NCBI GenBank assembly: GCA_964398945.1
Contig: CAYNOT010000011.1
Location: 62,001-126,000 of the forward strand
From: JBGTGG01 sp964398945
GTDB taxonomy: Bacteria; Bacteroidota; Bacteroidia; Cytophagales; Cyclobacteriaceae
DNA: 64,000 nucleotides
Direction of reading: 5' to 3'
Shown: positions 52,540 through 62,669 of the stretch, in pieces
How positions within the stretch are numbered: the stretch's first letter is position 1
Layout: each line of letters begins with the position of its first letter
Notes under the pieces: model-generated
The model's input: the letters and a program-made list of their open reading frames with translations, nothing else
Database searches by the model: none
Told to the model about the DNA's origin: nothing
Program-made: the position numbers and the translations under genes

Positions 52540-53076
52540 TTAGTTTTTAATTACATCATTTGGGTCACCAAGCCCTAGTTCATCCAATACGAAATCGGTG
52601 TAGTCGAATCGCGGATTGGTATATATCATCACCAATTGACTTGCTTTGTCAAAGACAATATCCAGGTTGTTTTTCTTGGCCACTCTTTCAACAGCCTCCC
52701 AGACTTTATCTTGCACAGGCTTTATTAGTTCTTGTTTTTTTAAAAACAACAGTCCATCAAAACCAAACACTTTCTTTTGGTACTCTTTCAACTTTGTTTC
52801 TTCTGTACGTATCGCCTCCATCCGTTCCTTTTTCATTGCTTCGGTAAGCAATACCTGTTCAGCCTGCAACGCACTGTAAAGCGATTCGATCTTGGCGGCC
52901 ATTTCCTGCACATCCATTTCCCACGCCTTTGAAAGCTGGTTGATCTCATCCTTTGCCTTCGCATATTCCGGCATCTTGTTCAACACATAATCTGTGTCTA
53001 TATACCCGAACCGCTGAGCATTGACAAAAGTCAGGCCGAAAATGAGAAAAAAAAATGTAAATAAAGAAAACCTCAT
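52540..53076 (-). CDS. OmpH/Skp-family periplasmic chaperone (first copy)
   Basis: 178 residues with a signal peptide, then GYIDTDYVLNKMPEYAKAKD, a coiled coil (about 35-110) and VAKKNNLDIVFDKASQLVMI. 2 bp after bamA and 12 bp before the second copy. Tandem Skp copies next to bamA are a common Bacteroidota arrangement. Confidence 0.92.
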   Translation of the reverse strand: MRFSLFTFFFLIFGLTFVNAQRFGYIDTDYVLNKMPEYAKAKDEINQLSKAWEMDVQEMAAKIESLYSALQAEQVLLTEAMKKERMEAIRTEETKLKEYQKKVFGFDGLLFLKKQELIKPVQDKVWEAVERVAKKNNLDIVFDKASQLVMIYTNPRFDYTDFVLDELGLGDPNDVIKN

Positions 53077-53078
53077 AA

Positions 53079-55763
53079 TTATCTAAGCTGCTGACCGATT
53101 GTAAAATGGAATTGAGATCCACTAATATCACGCGAGTAAGGCAGCCTATCAAAACCATACGCCCAGTTTAGACCTATTAAACCAAACGCAGGCATAAATA
53201 TACGGGCTCCAAACCCAGCGGATTTATACAGGTTAAACGGATTAAAGTCCTGATAATTATTCCAGTTGTTTCCAGCCTCTGTAAAAACGAACCCATAAAT
53301 AGTGGCTGCGTTTCCAGTGGTTACAGGGTAGCGTAACTCCAACCCGAATTTATTATATACTATTCCGCCTTCAATCAGGTTTGGATTGTACCCACCCACT
53401 TGCTGTCCATAATTTGGAGGTGTGATGGCGTTGTTATCATATCCACGTAAGCCGATGACCTCTTGCCCAAGCAAGAAGGAATTAAACCCACCGGCCAGTC
53501 CATCCCCACCGAGGAAGAACCTTTCAAAAGGACCGATTCCAATTTTATCTGTATAGGATCCAATAAACCCAAAATGTGCTTTAGCTTCAATCACCAATTT
53601 CTTTTTACTGTCTAGCGGCAAATAGAACTTCGAATCAAACATCCATTTGTGATACTCTTGCCACAAATACTTTTGCGAATTGGGAACATCATTGTAATCC
53701 ATGTCATTCCAAACGGAGAATGGAGGCGTCAACGTAGCACTCAATGAAAGTGTTGATCCTGAAGCCGGGTACATCGGATTGTCAATGCTATTCCTTGAAA
53801 GTGTTGCATTAAATGTTACACTGTTTGAAGGGCCATCTGAAAACCCTAACCCGGATTGCCAATTGTCAAGTTCATACCGAAGATAAGCAAGGGAATTGGT
53901 GAGTGTAAAATAATTGTCCGGCCACTCCAATCGATTTCCCAATCCTACCGAAATGCTATGTACTTTCAATGAGGAACTAAAATTGGTAGGATCACGGAAA
54001 TCGAAAGCCTGACGTTGAATGGATGTGCTATAGCTTATCGATAATGATTGTGGCTTACGTCCTCCCAACCACGGCTCACTAAAGGAGAAGCTATAACTCT
54101 GGAATGAACGTCCATTGGCCTGCATCCGCAATGACAATCGTTGGCCATCACCAACGGGTAGCGGCTTCCATTTCTTAAAGTGCGGGATATTCCGTGCTGA
54201 AAAATTGTTAAAAGTCAAACCTAGTGTACCAACAAAACCGTAGAATCCACCCCAACCTCCAGACAGTTCGATTTGGTCATTGGATTGTTCCTCCAGTTGC
54301 CATTCAACATCAACCGTTCCGTTTGACGGATTAGGTTTTAAATCCGGGTTAATGGTTTGCGGATTAAAAAATCCCAACTGCCCAAGTTGTTGTTGCGTGC
54401 GAATAATATCTGTTCGGCTGAATTTCCTTCCAGGCACCGTGCTCAATTCACGTCTTACCACATGGTCGCTGGTGCGGTCGTTGCCTGTAAAGGTAACTGC
54501 ATTGATCGTGGCCTGATCGCCCTCGAAAATCCTCATCTCTACGTCAATTGAATCCCCTGACACAGCAATTTCAATCGGGTTTACACGGAAAAACAGATAC
54601 CCGTCATCCATGTATAAGCCATTAATGTCCGGACCCTTTGGATTGAACGTTATTTTCTGTTGTAGTAATTCATTATTATAAATATCGCCTCGCTTAATTC
54701 CGAGTATTGCGTTTAGTGTTCGGTCATTATGAATATAGTTTCCGGTCCAGATGATATCGCGGAAGTAATACTTTGGTCCTTCATGTATGGAAAAGCGCAG
54801 GTCAATGTTCTTGTCATCGTAGCGGTAAAAAGTATCCGTTAAAATTTCTGCATCACGATATCCTTTCGAATTGTAATATGCAATCACAGCATCCTTGTCA
54901 GCTTCATATTCTGATTTAATAAATTTCGTGCTGGCAAAAACATTAAGCTTGATGTTATCGTCCATAAAATTTTTGACATCTTCCCAGGAGGTCTTGAATG
55001 TATTGGAGAAAAAACCATTTCTTTTCACGTGAACGGCTTCGTCAATGATTGCCCTGTGCAGCGTGATCCGGGGATGCTCATTTGTTTTCTTCATCCGCAT
55101 TTTCAACACGGTTTGGGAAACCTCTGAATTTCCCTCAAAGTACATCTTGTTGATTTTTACTTTCGATTTTGGTTGCACATTGATCCGCAACCGGATATCG
55201 GACCTGCCAGTATCGGATTCCTGGACAACTTTTACTTCCGTGAAAAGAAAACCCTTACTGACAAAATGTTTCTTCACACCTAATTCCGTATTTCTGATCA
55301 GGGCATCATTTACGATTTTACCCCGGATAAGGCTAAGGTCTTCTTTTAAGGCAGTTTCTTGCGACTTGGATATTCCTGTAAAATAGAATGATTGCAAGCG
55401 TGGTCGTTCCGCCAGTTGCAATAACAGGAATACATTATCACCTTCAATTTTTGAGACCGCTATACTTGCATCCCCTATCAGGCCATGTTTCCAAAGTTTG
55501 CGGATTGCCCCGGTAATCTCATCTCCGGGAATTTTGATTTTATCACCAATCTTAAGTCCTGTCAGGGAAATCATTGCATTTTTATCCAGGACATTTAGCC
55601 CTGTAATTTCGATCCCACCAATAAAGTATTCCTGGGGATTGGCATAATTTAGTGCTTTGCCGGATGTAGGTGTTGTTCCTGTCTTGCCCCTTGAACGATT
55701 AAATTGTCCAAAAGCTTGTCCCGCCACTATCACACAAATCAAAAACAGTACAATCCTCTTCAT
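53079..55763 (-). CDS. bamA: Outer membrane protein assembly factor BamA
   Basis: 894 residues. Signal peptide (1-19), five POTRA-like modules (about 45-430) and a C-terminal 16-strand barrel (about 500-894) with FERFFLGGDGLAGGFNSFLL and the terminal FHFTIGQQLR. BamA is the core of the outer-membrane protein folding machine. Adjacent to uppS (0 bp) and the ompH genes. Confidence 0.95.
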   Translation of the reverse strand: MKRIVLFLICVIVAGQAFGQFNRSRGKTGTTPTSGKALNYANPQEYFIGGIEITGLNVLDKNAMISLTGLKIGDKIKIPGDEITGAIRKLWKHGLIGDASIAVSKIEGDNVFLLLQLAERPRLQSFYFTGISKSQETALKEDLSLIRGKIVNDALIRNTELGVKKHFVSKGFLFTEVKVVQESDTGRSDIRLRINVQPKSKVKINKMYFEGNSEVSQTVLKMRMKKTNEHPRITLHRAIIDEAVHVKRNGFFSNTFKTSWEDVKNFMDDNIKLNVFASTKFIKSEYEADKDAVIAYYNSKGYRDAEILTDTFYRYDDKNIDLRFSIHEGPKYYFRDIIWTGNYIHNDRTLNAILGIKRGDIYNNELLQQKITFNPKGPDINGLYMDDGYLFFRVNPIEIAVSGDSIDVEMRIFEGDQATINAVTFTGNDRTSDHVVRRELSTVPGRKFSRTDIIRTQQQLGQLGFFNPQTINPDLKPNPSNGTVDVEWQLEEQSNDQIELSGGWGGFYGFVGTLGLTFNNFSARNIPHFKKWKPLPVGDGQRLSLRMQANGRSFQSYSFSFSEPWLGGRKPQSLSISYSTSIQRQAFDFRDPTNFSSSLKVHSISVGLGNRLEWPDNYFTLTNSLAYLRYELDNWQSGLGFSDGPSNSVTFNATLSRNSIDNPMYPASGSTLSLSATLTPPFSVWNDMDYNDVPNSQKYLWQEYHKWMFDSKFYLPLDSKKKLVIEAKAHFGFIGSYTDKIGIGPFERFFLGGDGLAGGFNSFLLGQEVIGLRGYDNNAITPPNYGQQVGGYNPNLIEGGIVYNKFGLELRYPVTTGNAATIYGFVFTEAGNNWNNYQDFNPFNLYKSAGFGARIFMPAFGLIGLNWAYGFDRLPYSRDISGSQFHFTIGQQLR

Positions 55764-56525
55764 TTAATTTATTGGATTCAATTGTTCACTAGTCTTACCA
55801 AACCTTCTTTCACGCTGCTGAAATGATATAATTGCTTCATGCAAATGTTCCTTTCGGAAGTCTGGCCACAACGTAGGTGTAATGTAAAGCTCTGTATATG
55901 CCACCTGCCATAAAAGAAAATTGCTTAGGCGCATTTCCCCGCTAGTCCTGATCAACAGCTCCGGATCTGGGATGTTGGCGGTCTGCAAATAGTTCTTAAA
56001 AAGATCTTCATTTATTGCCGCTGATTTAAGGTTGCCATTTTTTACCTCCTCTGCAATGTGCTTAACAGCATTTATAATTTCTGACCTTCCGCTGTAGCTC
56101 AGCGCCATTATCAGTGTCAAACCTGTATTGTCCTTGGTCTGGTCTATTGCCCAGGCCAGGTTTTCCTGACATTCTTTTGGCAGCGAGGTGGTGTCACCGA
56201 TGGTCAATAACCTCACCTCATTTTTTTGAAGTGTACTAATCTCATCACGAAGGGTTTGCACCAAAAGTTCCATCAAACTATCCACCTCTTTTTTCGGACG
56301 CGCCCAATTCTCGGTGGAGAAAGCATACAGGGTCAGGTATTTGATTCCTATTTCCCCACATCCTTCTGTCACCTCGCGCACAGCTTGAATTGCATTCCTA
56401 TGTCCAAAAATCCGCATTGCCCCCTTCTTCTTGGCCCATCTTCCGTTTCCGTCCATTATTACGGCAACATGATTGGGCAAGTTATTAAAGTCAATATGGT
56501 CTTTAAATGTAGACAAGGGGTGCAA
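55764..56525 (-). CDS. uppS: Undecaprenyl diphosphate synthase
   Basis: About 253 residues. UppS makes the C55 carrier for peptidoglycan and other glycans. Motifs: HVAVIMDGNGRWAKKKGAMR, LTLYAFSTENWARPKKEVD, LIRTSGEMRLSNFLLWQ. There is no ATG before the MDGNG motif, so translation must begin at TTG (56525 or 56516). bamA follows immediately. Confidence 0.95.
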   Translation of the reverse strand: MHPLSTFKDHIDFNNLPNHVAVIMDGNGRWAKKKGAMRIFGHRNAIQAVREVTEGCGEIGIKYLTLYAFSTENWARPKKEVDSLMELLVQTLRDEISTLQKNEVRLLTIGDTTSLPKECQENLAWAIDQTKDNTGLTLIMALSYSGRSEIINAVKHIAEEVKNGNLKSAAINEDLFKNYLQTANIPDPELLIRTSGEMRLSNFLLWQVAYTELYITPTLWPDFRKEHLHEAIISFQQRERRFGKTSEQLNPIN

Positions 56526-56599
56526 AATTAGGGTATTTTCTGTGAATCCATTAAAATTTTTACGGAATCCATTTGAAGCGGTGTGTTACCACAGGTTAC

Positions 56600-57283
56600 T
56601 TACTTATAGGGATTGGTGGGGCAAGGTATTGTATAGAATGTACGTGTAAGGGTAATCCCTAAAAAATAATAAGTGTCATTGTCGAGTGGGTTTCCATATT
56701 GGTAATTCTTGTTGGTCAAATCCCCATCAGAAACATTGTCGAGGTAGTCGAATGAAGTCTTTCTTGCACCTATCTCCACTGCCATATACCACTTCGGGTT
56801 CAGAACGTATTTAAACCCCACTCCAAACGGTATAGCCAATTGTACGTTACTGTATTCTGCTGCTTTGTTTTGGGTTCCGGAGATTCCGAAAAGGCCCAAT
56901 CCACCAAACAAATATGGGGTGAACCGGATCATCCTTTTGGAATCGCGCCAATCGAGAAAATGATATTCAAATGTTGTGGCCGCTTCAAACAAAAACAAAT
57001 CGAAAGATGCTTGCCTTTCATCAGCAAACGCATCAACAGGCCTGTTGTCATTTGCGCCAATCTGGCCCGCGACCAGTGAGGCTTTAAAGCTTATGGCGTT
57101 GTTAAAGTTTGACCGATAAAAAACAGTAGCTGCGGGTTTGGAGTACGCAAAATTATAATTTCGAACCAAGTCACCGGTATAATTCAAAGTTCCAAGGCCA
57201 AAGCCAACTTCAGAGCGTTGTGCAAACCCCGCGTGAAATAGCGAAAAGAATAACAAGCACAGCCCGATTCTTTTGGAAGTCAT
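56600..57283 (-). CDS. PorG-like (DUF6089) outer-membrane protein
   Basis: 227 residues with a signal peptide (about 1-21) and an eight-strand barrel pattern (SEVGFGLGTLNYTGDLVRN, FTPYLFGGLGLFGIS). The DUF6089/PorG-like family includes an outer-membrane part of type IX secretion in gliding and pathogenic Bacteroidota; here its position beside bamA/uppS is the conserved one. Start overlaps the previous gene by one base. Confidence 0.85.
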   Translation of the reverse strand: MTSKRIGLCLLFFSLFHAGFAQRSEVGFGLGTLNYTGDLVRNYNFAYSKPAATVFYRSNFNNAISFKASLVAGQIGANDNRPVDAFADERQASFDLFLFEAATTFEYHFLDWRDSKRMIRFTPYLFGGLGLFGISGTQNKAAEYSNVQLAIPFGVGFKYVLNPKWYMAVEIGARKTSFDYLDNVSDGDLTNKNYQYGNPLDNDTYYFLGITLTRTFYTIPCPTNPYK

Positions 57284-58353
57284 TATCTAAACTTAGCGCG
57301 GTGGAAGGATTTACCGATGATGTATGTAAGCCTAAAGGTTGTTACCATAAATATATCTTTGTTGTCTTTGTTTCCCCTTACGTTAGACGAATGCTCATCA
57401 CCATAGCCACGGATAACCGTATAGCCGGAAGCTGCCACATACGTGTTTGCGAGAATCTCATCTACCCCTGCGCTTATTGGGGGCGACAACTCTCCCGATC
57501 TGTATGACATTGCCCGGGCCAATTCACTGTTCAGTCTGGAAAGATCAACGTAGTTTCGGCTCACATCGTCTATGTAGTCCGTAAAAAGATACCGAAAGCC
57601 AATTTCTGCTTCAAAATCCATTACTTCATTGATCCTGAAGCGAACACCTGCCCCAAATGGGATTGCGATCTGGATAGGACTATATTTTCTTATTCCGCTG
57701 TTTGCATCTGTAGGCGCAAGGTTGGCGTGCTGTCCTTCAGTGCCCAATGGACGCAAATTTACCCACTGCCCTGCTGCTGAAAGGGGCTGGCCATTCAGAT
57801 CGGTATCGGGGGCTTTTGCTTGTGGGTTGTGATGGAATACTGCCAGCCCAATAAATCCATAAGGGGTTCCTTTTACCCGGCTGATATAGGTAGATTCATT
57901 TTTATACACATCAAAAACGCCAACCACTGAAAGTTCCTGGATATGATTCCTGAAACTTAAATTCCTGACATACCTGCTCTTTGCATTTGGATCGTTTGGA
58001 TCGGCCGAATTGGTATCGGAACCACGTAATGTACCAAACATTGCGTTTGCCTTGACAGAATAGCGTGGTCCAATCCGATGTGCAAATGATAGTCCTATGG
58101 CGGGCCTTGTAAAAGAAATATCGGTACTGAATGAGTGTGGTTTGGGCGCAAGATCCCCAAAGTAATTAAGTGCACTTAACGACAATCCGAGGGTATTGTA
58201 TTTTTTCTGCTTGTTGAAAGTGTTTTTCTTGCCTCGAAAACTTGAAATCTTCCTATTGTTCTTTTTGATATTCCGCCTGTTCATTTGGGCAAATGCATCT
58301 TCGGCAGAGGCTAAAAGTATAACTGCGACTAAAAAGAATAGGATTTTCCTCAT
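57283..58353 (-). CDS. PorG-like/outer-membrane beta-barrel protein, longer paralogue
   Basis: About 356 residues from the ATG at 58353. Signal peptide, a Lys/Arg-rich linker (MNRRNIKKNNRKISSFRGKK) and the same barrel design as the next gene (LGLSLSALNYFGDLAPKPHS, IQIAIPFGAGVRFRI, GFRYLFTDYIDDVSRNYVDL). Probably a paired paralogue arising by duplication. Function presumably in the outer membrane; the basic linker is unusual. Confidence 0.8.
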   Translation of the reverse strand: MRKILFFLVAVILLASAEDAFAQMNRRNIKKNNRKISSFRGKKNTFNKQKKYNTLGLSLSALNYFGDLAPKPHSFSTDISFTRPAIGLSFAHRIGPRYSVKANAMFGTLRGSDTNSADPNDPNAKSRYVRNLSFRNHIQELSVVGVFDVYKNESTYISRVKGTPYGFIGLAVFHHNPQAKAPDTDLNGQPLSAAGQWVNLRPLGTEGQHANLAPTDANSGIRKYSPIQIAIPFGAGVRFRINEVMDFEAEIGFRYLFTDYIDDVSRNYVDLSRLNSELARAMSYRSGELSPPISAGVDEILANTYVAASGYTVIRGYGDEHSSNVRGNKDNKDIFMVTTFRLTYIIGKSFHRAKFR

Positions 58354-58399
58354 CACTGTAAGAAATTAAAAATCAGAGAACTACAAAGGTAGCAAATTA

Positions 58400-59275
58400 T
58401 TAGTTTCTAATATCAAGTCCCCAGTTCAACTTTTGCCTTAGTGTTTTGAAATAGTGCTGTCCTTTTAATTGAACCAGGTTCACTTTGAACTTCGCTTTAA
58501 CAATTTTTAGTGTTACTGAAGAATCAACCGTGGCAATCCGGGAGTCCAGTGAAACCAAAAATTTTTTGCTCCTGCCTTCTACCTGAAATGAGATTGCAGA
58601 AGTATCTGAAACCACAATGGGGCGAACTGTTAAATTGTGGGGGCTAACGGGGGTGATCACAAAATTTCCTGACTTTGGAAAAACCAAGGGGCCACCACAG
58701 CTCAATGAATATCCGGTTGACCCCGTGGGGGTTGAAACAATGATTCCATCAGACCAGTATGAGTTCAGGAATTCACCATCTATGAAGGTGTGTACGGTAA
58801 TCATTGAACTGGTGTCTTTCTTTACCACGGTAAAATCGTTCAACGCAAAGTTGAGGTCCCCAAAAAGGGAACGATCGGTTTCGAGTTGCAGCAGGTCACG
58901 CTTATCAAGTTTAAAATTCTTATCAAAGAGTTCTGCCATGGAGCGTTCCATTTCCTCCATACTAATGGTGGCCAGAAACCCAAGGCGGCCTGTGTTTATC
59001 CCCAGTATGGGAACACCCGTTTTACCAATTTGTGTCACAGAATCCAACATGGTTCCATCACCACCAATACTTAACATCACATCCAGCTTTTCCAGGCTTT
59101 CCCCCGGTTCATACACATCAAGTTTGAATTTCCCAAAAGCCGGGTTCTTTAAATTCTTATAGAACTTTGAAGAAACAACAACGGTGGCTTTTTGGGATTT
59201 AAGTATTGAGAATAGATCCAGCACAAAAGGAAGGGAATGCTTCGAAAACTCCTTACCATGGATTCCAATATTCAT
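58400..59275 (-). CDS. nadK: NAD kinase
   Basis: 291 residues. Makes NADP from NAD and ATP (or polyphosphate). Signature GGDGTMLDSVTQIG and the second motif SDGIIVSTPTGSTGYSLSCG with NFALNDFTV are intact. Part of the minus-strand run that leads to bamA. Confidence 0.95.
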   Translation of the reverse strand: MNIGIHGKEFSKHSLPFVLDLFSILKSQKATVVVSSKFYKNLKNPAFGKFKLDVYEPGESLEKLDVMLSIGGDGTMLDSVTQIGKTGVPILGINTGRLGFLATISMEEMERSMAELFDKNFKLDKRDLLQLETDRSLFGDLNFALNDFTVVKKDTSSMITVHTFIDGEFLNSYWSDGIIVSTPTGSTGYSLSCGGPLVFPKSGNFVITPVSPHNLTVRPIVVSDTSAISFQVEGRSKKFLVSLDSRIATVDSSVTLKIVKAKFKVNLVQLKGQHYFKTLRQKLNWGLDIRN

Positions 59276-59300
59276 TATTCTGGCAGATTACTTTGCTCAA

Positions 59301-59966
59301 TTAAATATTAAGGTACCGAAACAACATATCAAGCCTTTCCTTTTCGCTTCCTTGAATAGCAGCTTCCTGGTAGCGGCCCACTACCCTATAGCCAAAGCGT
59401 TCAAGGGTTGCCACAATTCGGGAAAGGTCCAGTTCGCTGATTTTTAAATTGACCCTGATCTTACCAAGGTCGTACGGATCTTCTTTCACGATACAACTTA
59501 AAATCTTGGCATTGTTTTCCTCGATCAGCCTACTGATTTGCGCCAGGGAATAATCTTTTAAATCCATCGACAAGACCAGAATCCCTCCGGGCTGTTGTAC
59601 GGCCGCACTCTGCGCAAAAGATGCTATCGTGTCTTGCAGGGTGATCACACCTTCATAAGAAAAGTCCTCATTCAATACCGCGACAAGTTGCAGTTTGTGG
59701 TCGGCCGCGACTTTCAGTATATCATAAAAATGGGTTTGTTTTCGCACGTAGCATTTTTCCCCAACCAATTCAAAATCACTGAGCAGTTTGTCAACGTTGT
59801 TGTCTTCCAGTATTATATCTTCAGAAATAAAACCGAGCAGTTTTCCGTTTTCCAGAACGGGCATCTGGTTGCAGCGGAATTCCTCCATCCACACAATTGC
59901 TTTATGCGCATCGTCCGTGGATTTCAACGGGGGAATCATGTGGTTTATCAAATCTTCCGCTATCAC
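59301..59966 (-). CDS. CBS-pair / ACT-like domain protein
   Basis: 221 residues. Two CBS motifs (about 1-60 and 70-125: IPPLKSTDDAHKAIVWMEEF and LVAVLNEDFSYEGVITLQDT) and a C-terminal ACT-like part (about 128-215, ILVLSMDLKDYSLAQISRLI). AcuB-like proteins of this layout bind adenosine ligands and act as sensors. GTG start at 59966. 25 bp upstream of nadK. Confidence 0.85.
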   Translation of the reverse strand: MIAEDLINHMIPPLKSTDDAHKAIVWMEEFRCNQMPVLENGKLLGFISEDIILEDNNVDKLLSDFELVGEKCYVRKQTHFYDILKVAADHKLQLVAVLNEDFSYEGVITLQDTIASFAQSAAVQQPGGILVLSMDLKDYSLAQISRLIEENNAKILSCIVKEDPYDLGKIRVNLKISELDLSRIVATLERFGYRVVGRYQEAAIQGSEKERLDMLFRYLNI

Positions 59967-59986
59967 AATATCGTTTTTGTTTGCAA

Positions 59987-60742
59987 CTATGGCTTGTTCA
60001 GATAACTTTCTACAATCTCATTAAATTTTTCGGGATGCTCCATCATTGGTGCATGTGAGCACTTATCAATAAAATATAATTCAGAATTAGGGATCAGGCG
60101 GTTGAATTCATGCGCCACGATGGGCGGTGTTATCGTATCGTTCAATCCCCATACCAACAACGTTGGGGTCTTTATCCGGGTGATATCATCTGCCAAATTA
60201 TTGCGCTGTGCCGACTTGGCAATGGCAACAATGCGCAAACACTTTGGAATGCTTCGGGTAGTATCAAATACTTCATCGACCAACTCCTTTGTTGCTACAT
60301 TGGGGTCATAAAATGTATATGCAACCCGCTCCTTTATATATTCATAGTTTCCGCGCTTTGGATAAGACCCGCCCATCGAATCTTCAAACAATCCCGAACT
60401 TCCTGTGAGGATCAGCTTCTCAACTTTATCTTCATTACTGAGCGTATACAATAAACCAACATGACCGCCCAGGCTATTGCCCATCAAAATCATATTTTCG
60501 ATTTTTTTGTAGGCAACAAAATCCTCTAAAAATTTTTGCAGCCCTTCCAGGCCTGCTTCTTTAATTGGCATTTCATAGATGGGAAGCATGGGTATTACCA
60601 CTCTATAATTTTTGGAGAAACGATTTACCACACCTTCCCAATTGCTCAACGCACCAAACAATCCGTGCAACAACAATAGCACCTGGCCTTCACCTTCGTC
60701 AACAAACTTAAATCCGTTCTCTTCTTTTACGCTAAGCGTCAT
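59987..60742 (-). CDS. Alpha/beta hydrolase
   Basis: 251 residues with the full triad: nucleophile Ser in MGNSLGGHVGLL, acid in LLVWGLNDTITPP, and His in DKCSHAPMMEHPEKF; the oxyanion region LLLHGLFGALSNWEG is also present. It has no signal peptide and no readable substrate. It is 20 bp before the CBS gene. Confidence 0.9.
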   Translation of the reverse strand: MTLSVKEENGFKFVDEGEGQVLLLLHGLFGALSNWEGVVNRFSKNYRVVIPMLPIYEMPIKEAGLEGLQKFLEDFVAYKKIENMILMGNSLGGHVGLLYTLSNEDKVEKLILTGSSGLFEDSMGGSYPKRGNYEYIKERVAYTFYDPNVATKELVDEVFDTTRSIPKCLRIVAIAKSAQRNNLADDITRIKTPTLLVWGLNDTITPPIVAHEFNRLIPNSELYFIDKCSHAPMMEHPEKFNEIVESYLNKP

Positions 60743-60830
60743 AAAATGAGTTTAATCCTTGATAAATAACTAAAAAAAAAGTGAGTATGAAAACAACTGC
60801 CCTATCTATTTGATCACCAATGTGTTCAAT

Positions 60831-61328
60831 TCAAAAAATATCGCGGAAAGCGGGGATCACTTCAGCAATCCAGGAAGTAACGGTGGGTGCCACTGTGGCC
60901 GTAAGTGCATACAATTTCGAGTCTTCGCCCATGGTATCGAAAAATGATATTTGCAATGCATCCAATATCCAAATCACAACACTTACCATAAAGGCCATCT
61001 TCAATACGCCAAGTACCCCCCCGGCAATTTTATCAGCACTTCCCAATAACGTTTCAGCGAGAGAGGATTGGATCATCTTGCCAATCAAAGAAACCACAAC
61101 AATGATAACTACGAAAACCACGGCAAATGCAAGGTATGGAAGTACCTTCTCATTGATGTTGAACCGGTCATCGAGCAACAGCATGGCATGGCCCATTAAT
61201 TTAAAACCACCCAACACCCCTAAGATGAGCCCGAAGAGTGTTATGAGCTCCATCAAGAAACCTTTTTTGTATCCTGAAAAGGCACCAAGCAGGACAAATG
61301 CAATCAGAACAAAGTCAACCGTATTCAA
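60831..61328 (-). CDS. CvpA-family inner-membrane protein
   Basis: 165 residues with four membrane helices; start NTVDFVLIAFVLLGAFSGYK is the CvpA hallmark. Family members are linked to colicin V export and to envelope stress tolerance. The start is TTG within a TTGA overlap with the yqeY stop, so translation is coupled. Confidence 0.88.
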   Translation of the reverse strand: MNTVDFVLIAFVLLGAFSGYKKGFLMELITLFGLILGVLGGFKLMGHAMLLLDDRFNINEKVLPYLAFAVVFVVIIVVVSLIGKMIQSSLAETLLGSADKIAGGVLGVLKMAFMVSVVIWILDALQISFFDTMGEDSKLYALTATVAPTVTSWIAEVIPAFRDIF

Positions 61329-61777
61329 ACGCTTAAAAGCTTTTTAAGAAGATCAGAAATCATTTTACCATCGGCTTTGCCGGCAAGCCTTTTAGTGGCG
61401 ATCCCCATTATCTTTCCCATATCCTGCGGGCCGACAGCATCTGTCTGCACGATTATTTCACATAGTGCGAGCCTTATTTCTTCTTCAGATAATTGCTCAG
61501 GCAAGTATCGATTGATGATCTCCAATTGGAACTCTTCTTTTTCAGCAAGTTCGGGCCGTCCGTTAGCCCTGAAAACATCTGCCGATTCCTTCCGTTGCTT
61601 TGCGGCTTTCATTAATAATTTTAACTCCGCATCGGTGCCAACCTCCCCGCTAGCCCCTTTTTCTGTTTCGGCCAAAAGGATCATCGACTTTATACTACGA
61701 AGTGCATCCAGTTCATCTTTGCTCCTTGCCAGCATCGCAGCTTTAATGGCCGCGTCAATTTGTTCTTTTAGGCTCAT
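61325..61777 (-). CDS. yqeY: GatB/YqeY domain protein
   Basis: 150 residues, helical tRNA-amidotransferase-tail-like domain with the start MSLKEQIDAAIKAAMLARSK and the conserved EKEEFQLEIINRYLPEQLSE plus MGKIMGIATKRLAGKADGKM. Free-standing YqeY proteins are of unclear role. First of the yqeY-cvpA pair. Confidence 0.92.
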   Translation of the reverse strand: MSLKEQIDAAIKAAMLARSKDELDALRSIKSMILLAETEKGASGEVGTDAELKLLMKAAKQRKESADVFRANGRPELAEKEEFQLEIINRYLPEQLSEEEIRLALCEIIVQTDAVGPQDMGKIMGIATKRLAGKADGKMISDLLKKLLSV

Positions 61778-61845
61778 GGGTTAAGGCATTTATATGTTAA
61801 TTTCGAAACGATTTTTAAAAACCAATAGTTATCACAGTCGACAAA

Positions 61846-62562
61846 ATGACCCGATTAAGCGTCAATATTAACAAATTTGCCACACTCAGGAATGCCCGTG
61901 GCGGAAATAATCCCGATGTGTTGAAGGCAGCCATTGACTGTGAGCGTTTTGGTGCACAAGGGATTACCGTTCATCCACGTCCGGATGAGCGCCATATCCG
62001 GTACACAGATGTTATCGCGTTGAAGCGAGTGGTTAAAACTGAATTCAATATTGAAGGCTACCCTGACGAACGCTATTTAAAAATAATTGAAGAGGTGAAT
62101 CCCACCCAGGCAACGCTTGTACCTGATGCCGTTGATGTGATCACCTCTGATAGTGGGTGGGATACAATTTCAAATGCTGAGTTCCTTAAGCCTATAATTG
62201 AAAAGATAAAATCACAAGGTGTTCGGGTTTCTTTATTTGTAGATCCCGTCCCGAAAATGGTGGAGGGGGCAGCAAAGATCGGTGCGGATAGAATTGAACT
62301 GTACACAGAACCGTATGCCCGCGAATACCTGGTACAACCAGAAGTAGCCATAAAGCCATACCTTGAATGTGCAACCATTGCAAAAGAGCTGGGACTGGGA
62401 ATCAATGCAGGCCACGACCTTGATTTGGAAAACCTGGTGTTTCTCAAAACTGCGATTCCTTTTCTCGATGAAGTCTCAATCGGACATGCATTGGTGTGCG
62501 ATGCCCTTTACATGGGATTGGAAAACACCATTCAATTATATTTAAGCAAGCTGAAAGATTGA
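61846..62562 (+). CDS. pdxJ: Pyridoxine 5'-phosphate synthase
   Basis: 238 residues. PdxJ condenses deoxyxylulose 5-phosphate with aminoacetone phosphate in vitamin B6 synthesis. Signatures LSVNINKFATLRNARGGNNP, ITVHPRPDERHIRYTDV, VTSDSGWD, LYTEPYAREYLVQPE and LGINAGHDLDLEN agree. It is divergent from yqeY and is the only B6 gene seen here. Confidence 0.96.
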   Translation: MTRLSVNINKFATLRNARGGNNPDVLKAAIDCERFGAQGITVHPRPDERHIRYTDVIALKRVVKTEFNIEGYPDERYLKIIEEVNPTQATLVPDAVDVITSDSGWDTISNAEFLKPIIEKIKSQGVRVSLFVDPVPKMVEGAAKIGADRIELYTEPYAREYLVQPEVAIKPYLECATIAKELGLGINAGHDLDLENLVFLKTAIPFLDEVSIGHALVCDALYMGLENTIQLYLSKLKD

Positions 62563-62669
62563 CTTGTTTGCGTGTTGATCCAATCACATGACATTCAGAG
62601 TTTGGTCCTTTAGAGATGCCCTCAATTAAAAATTACTCAACAACCCGAAAAGCAAAGCCACCTTTTTGT

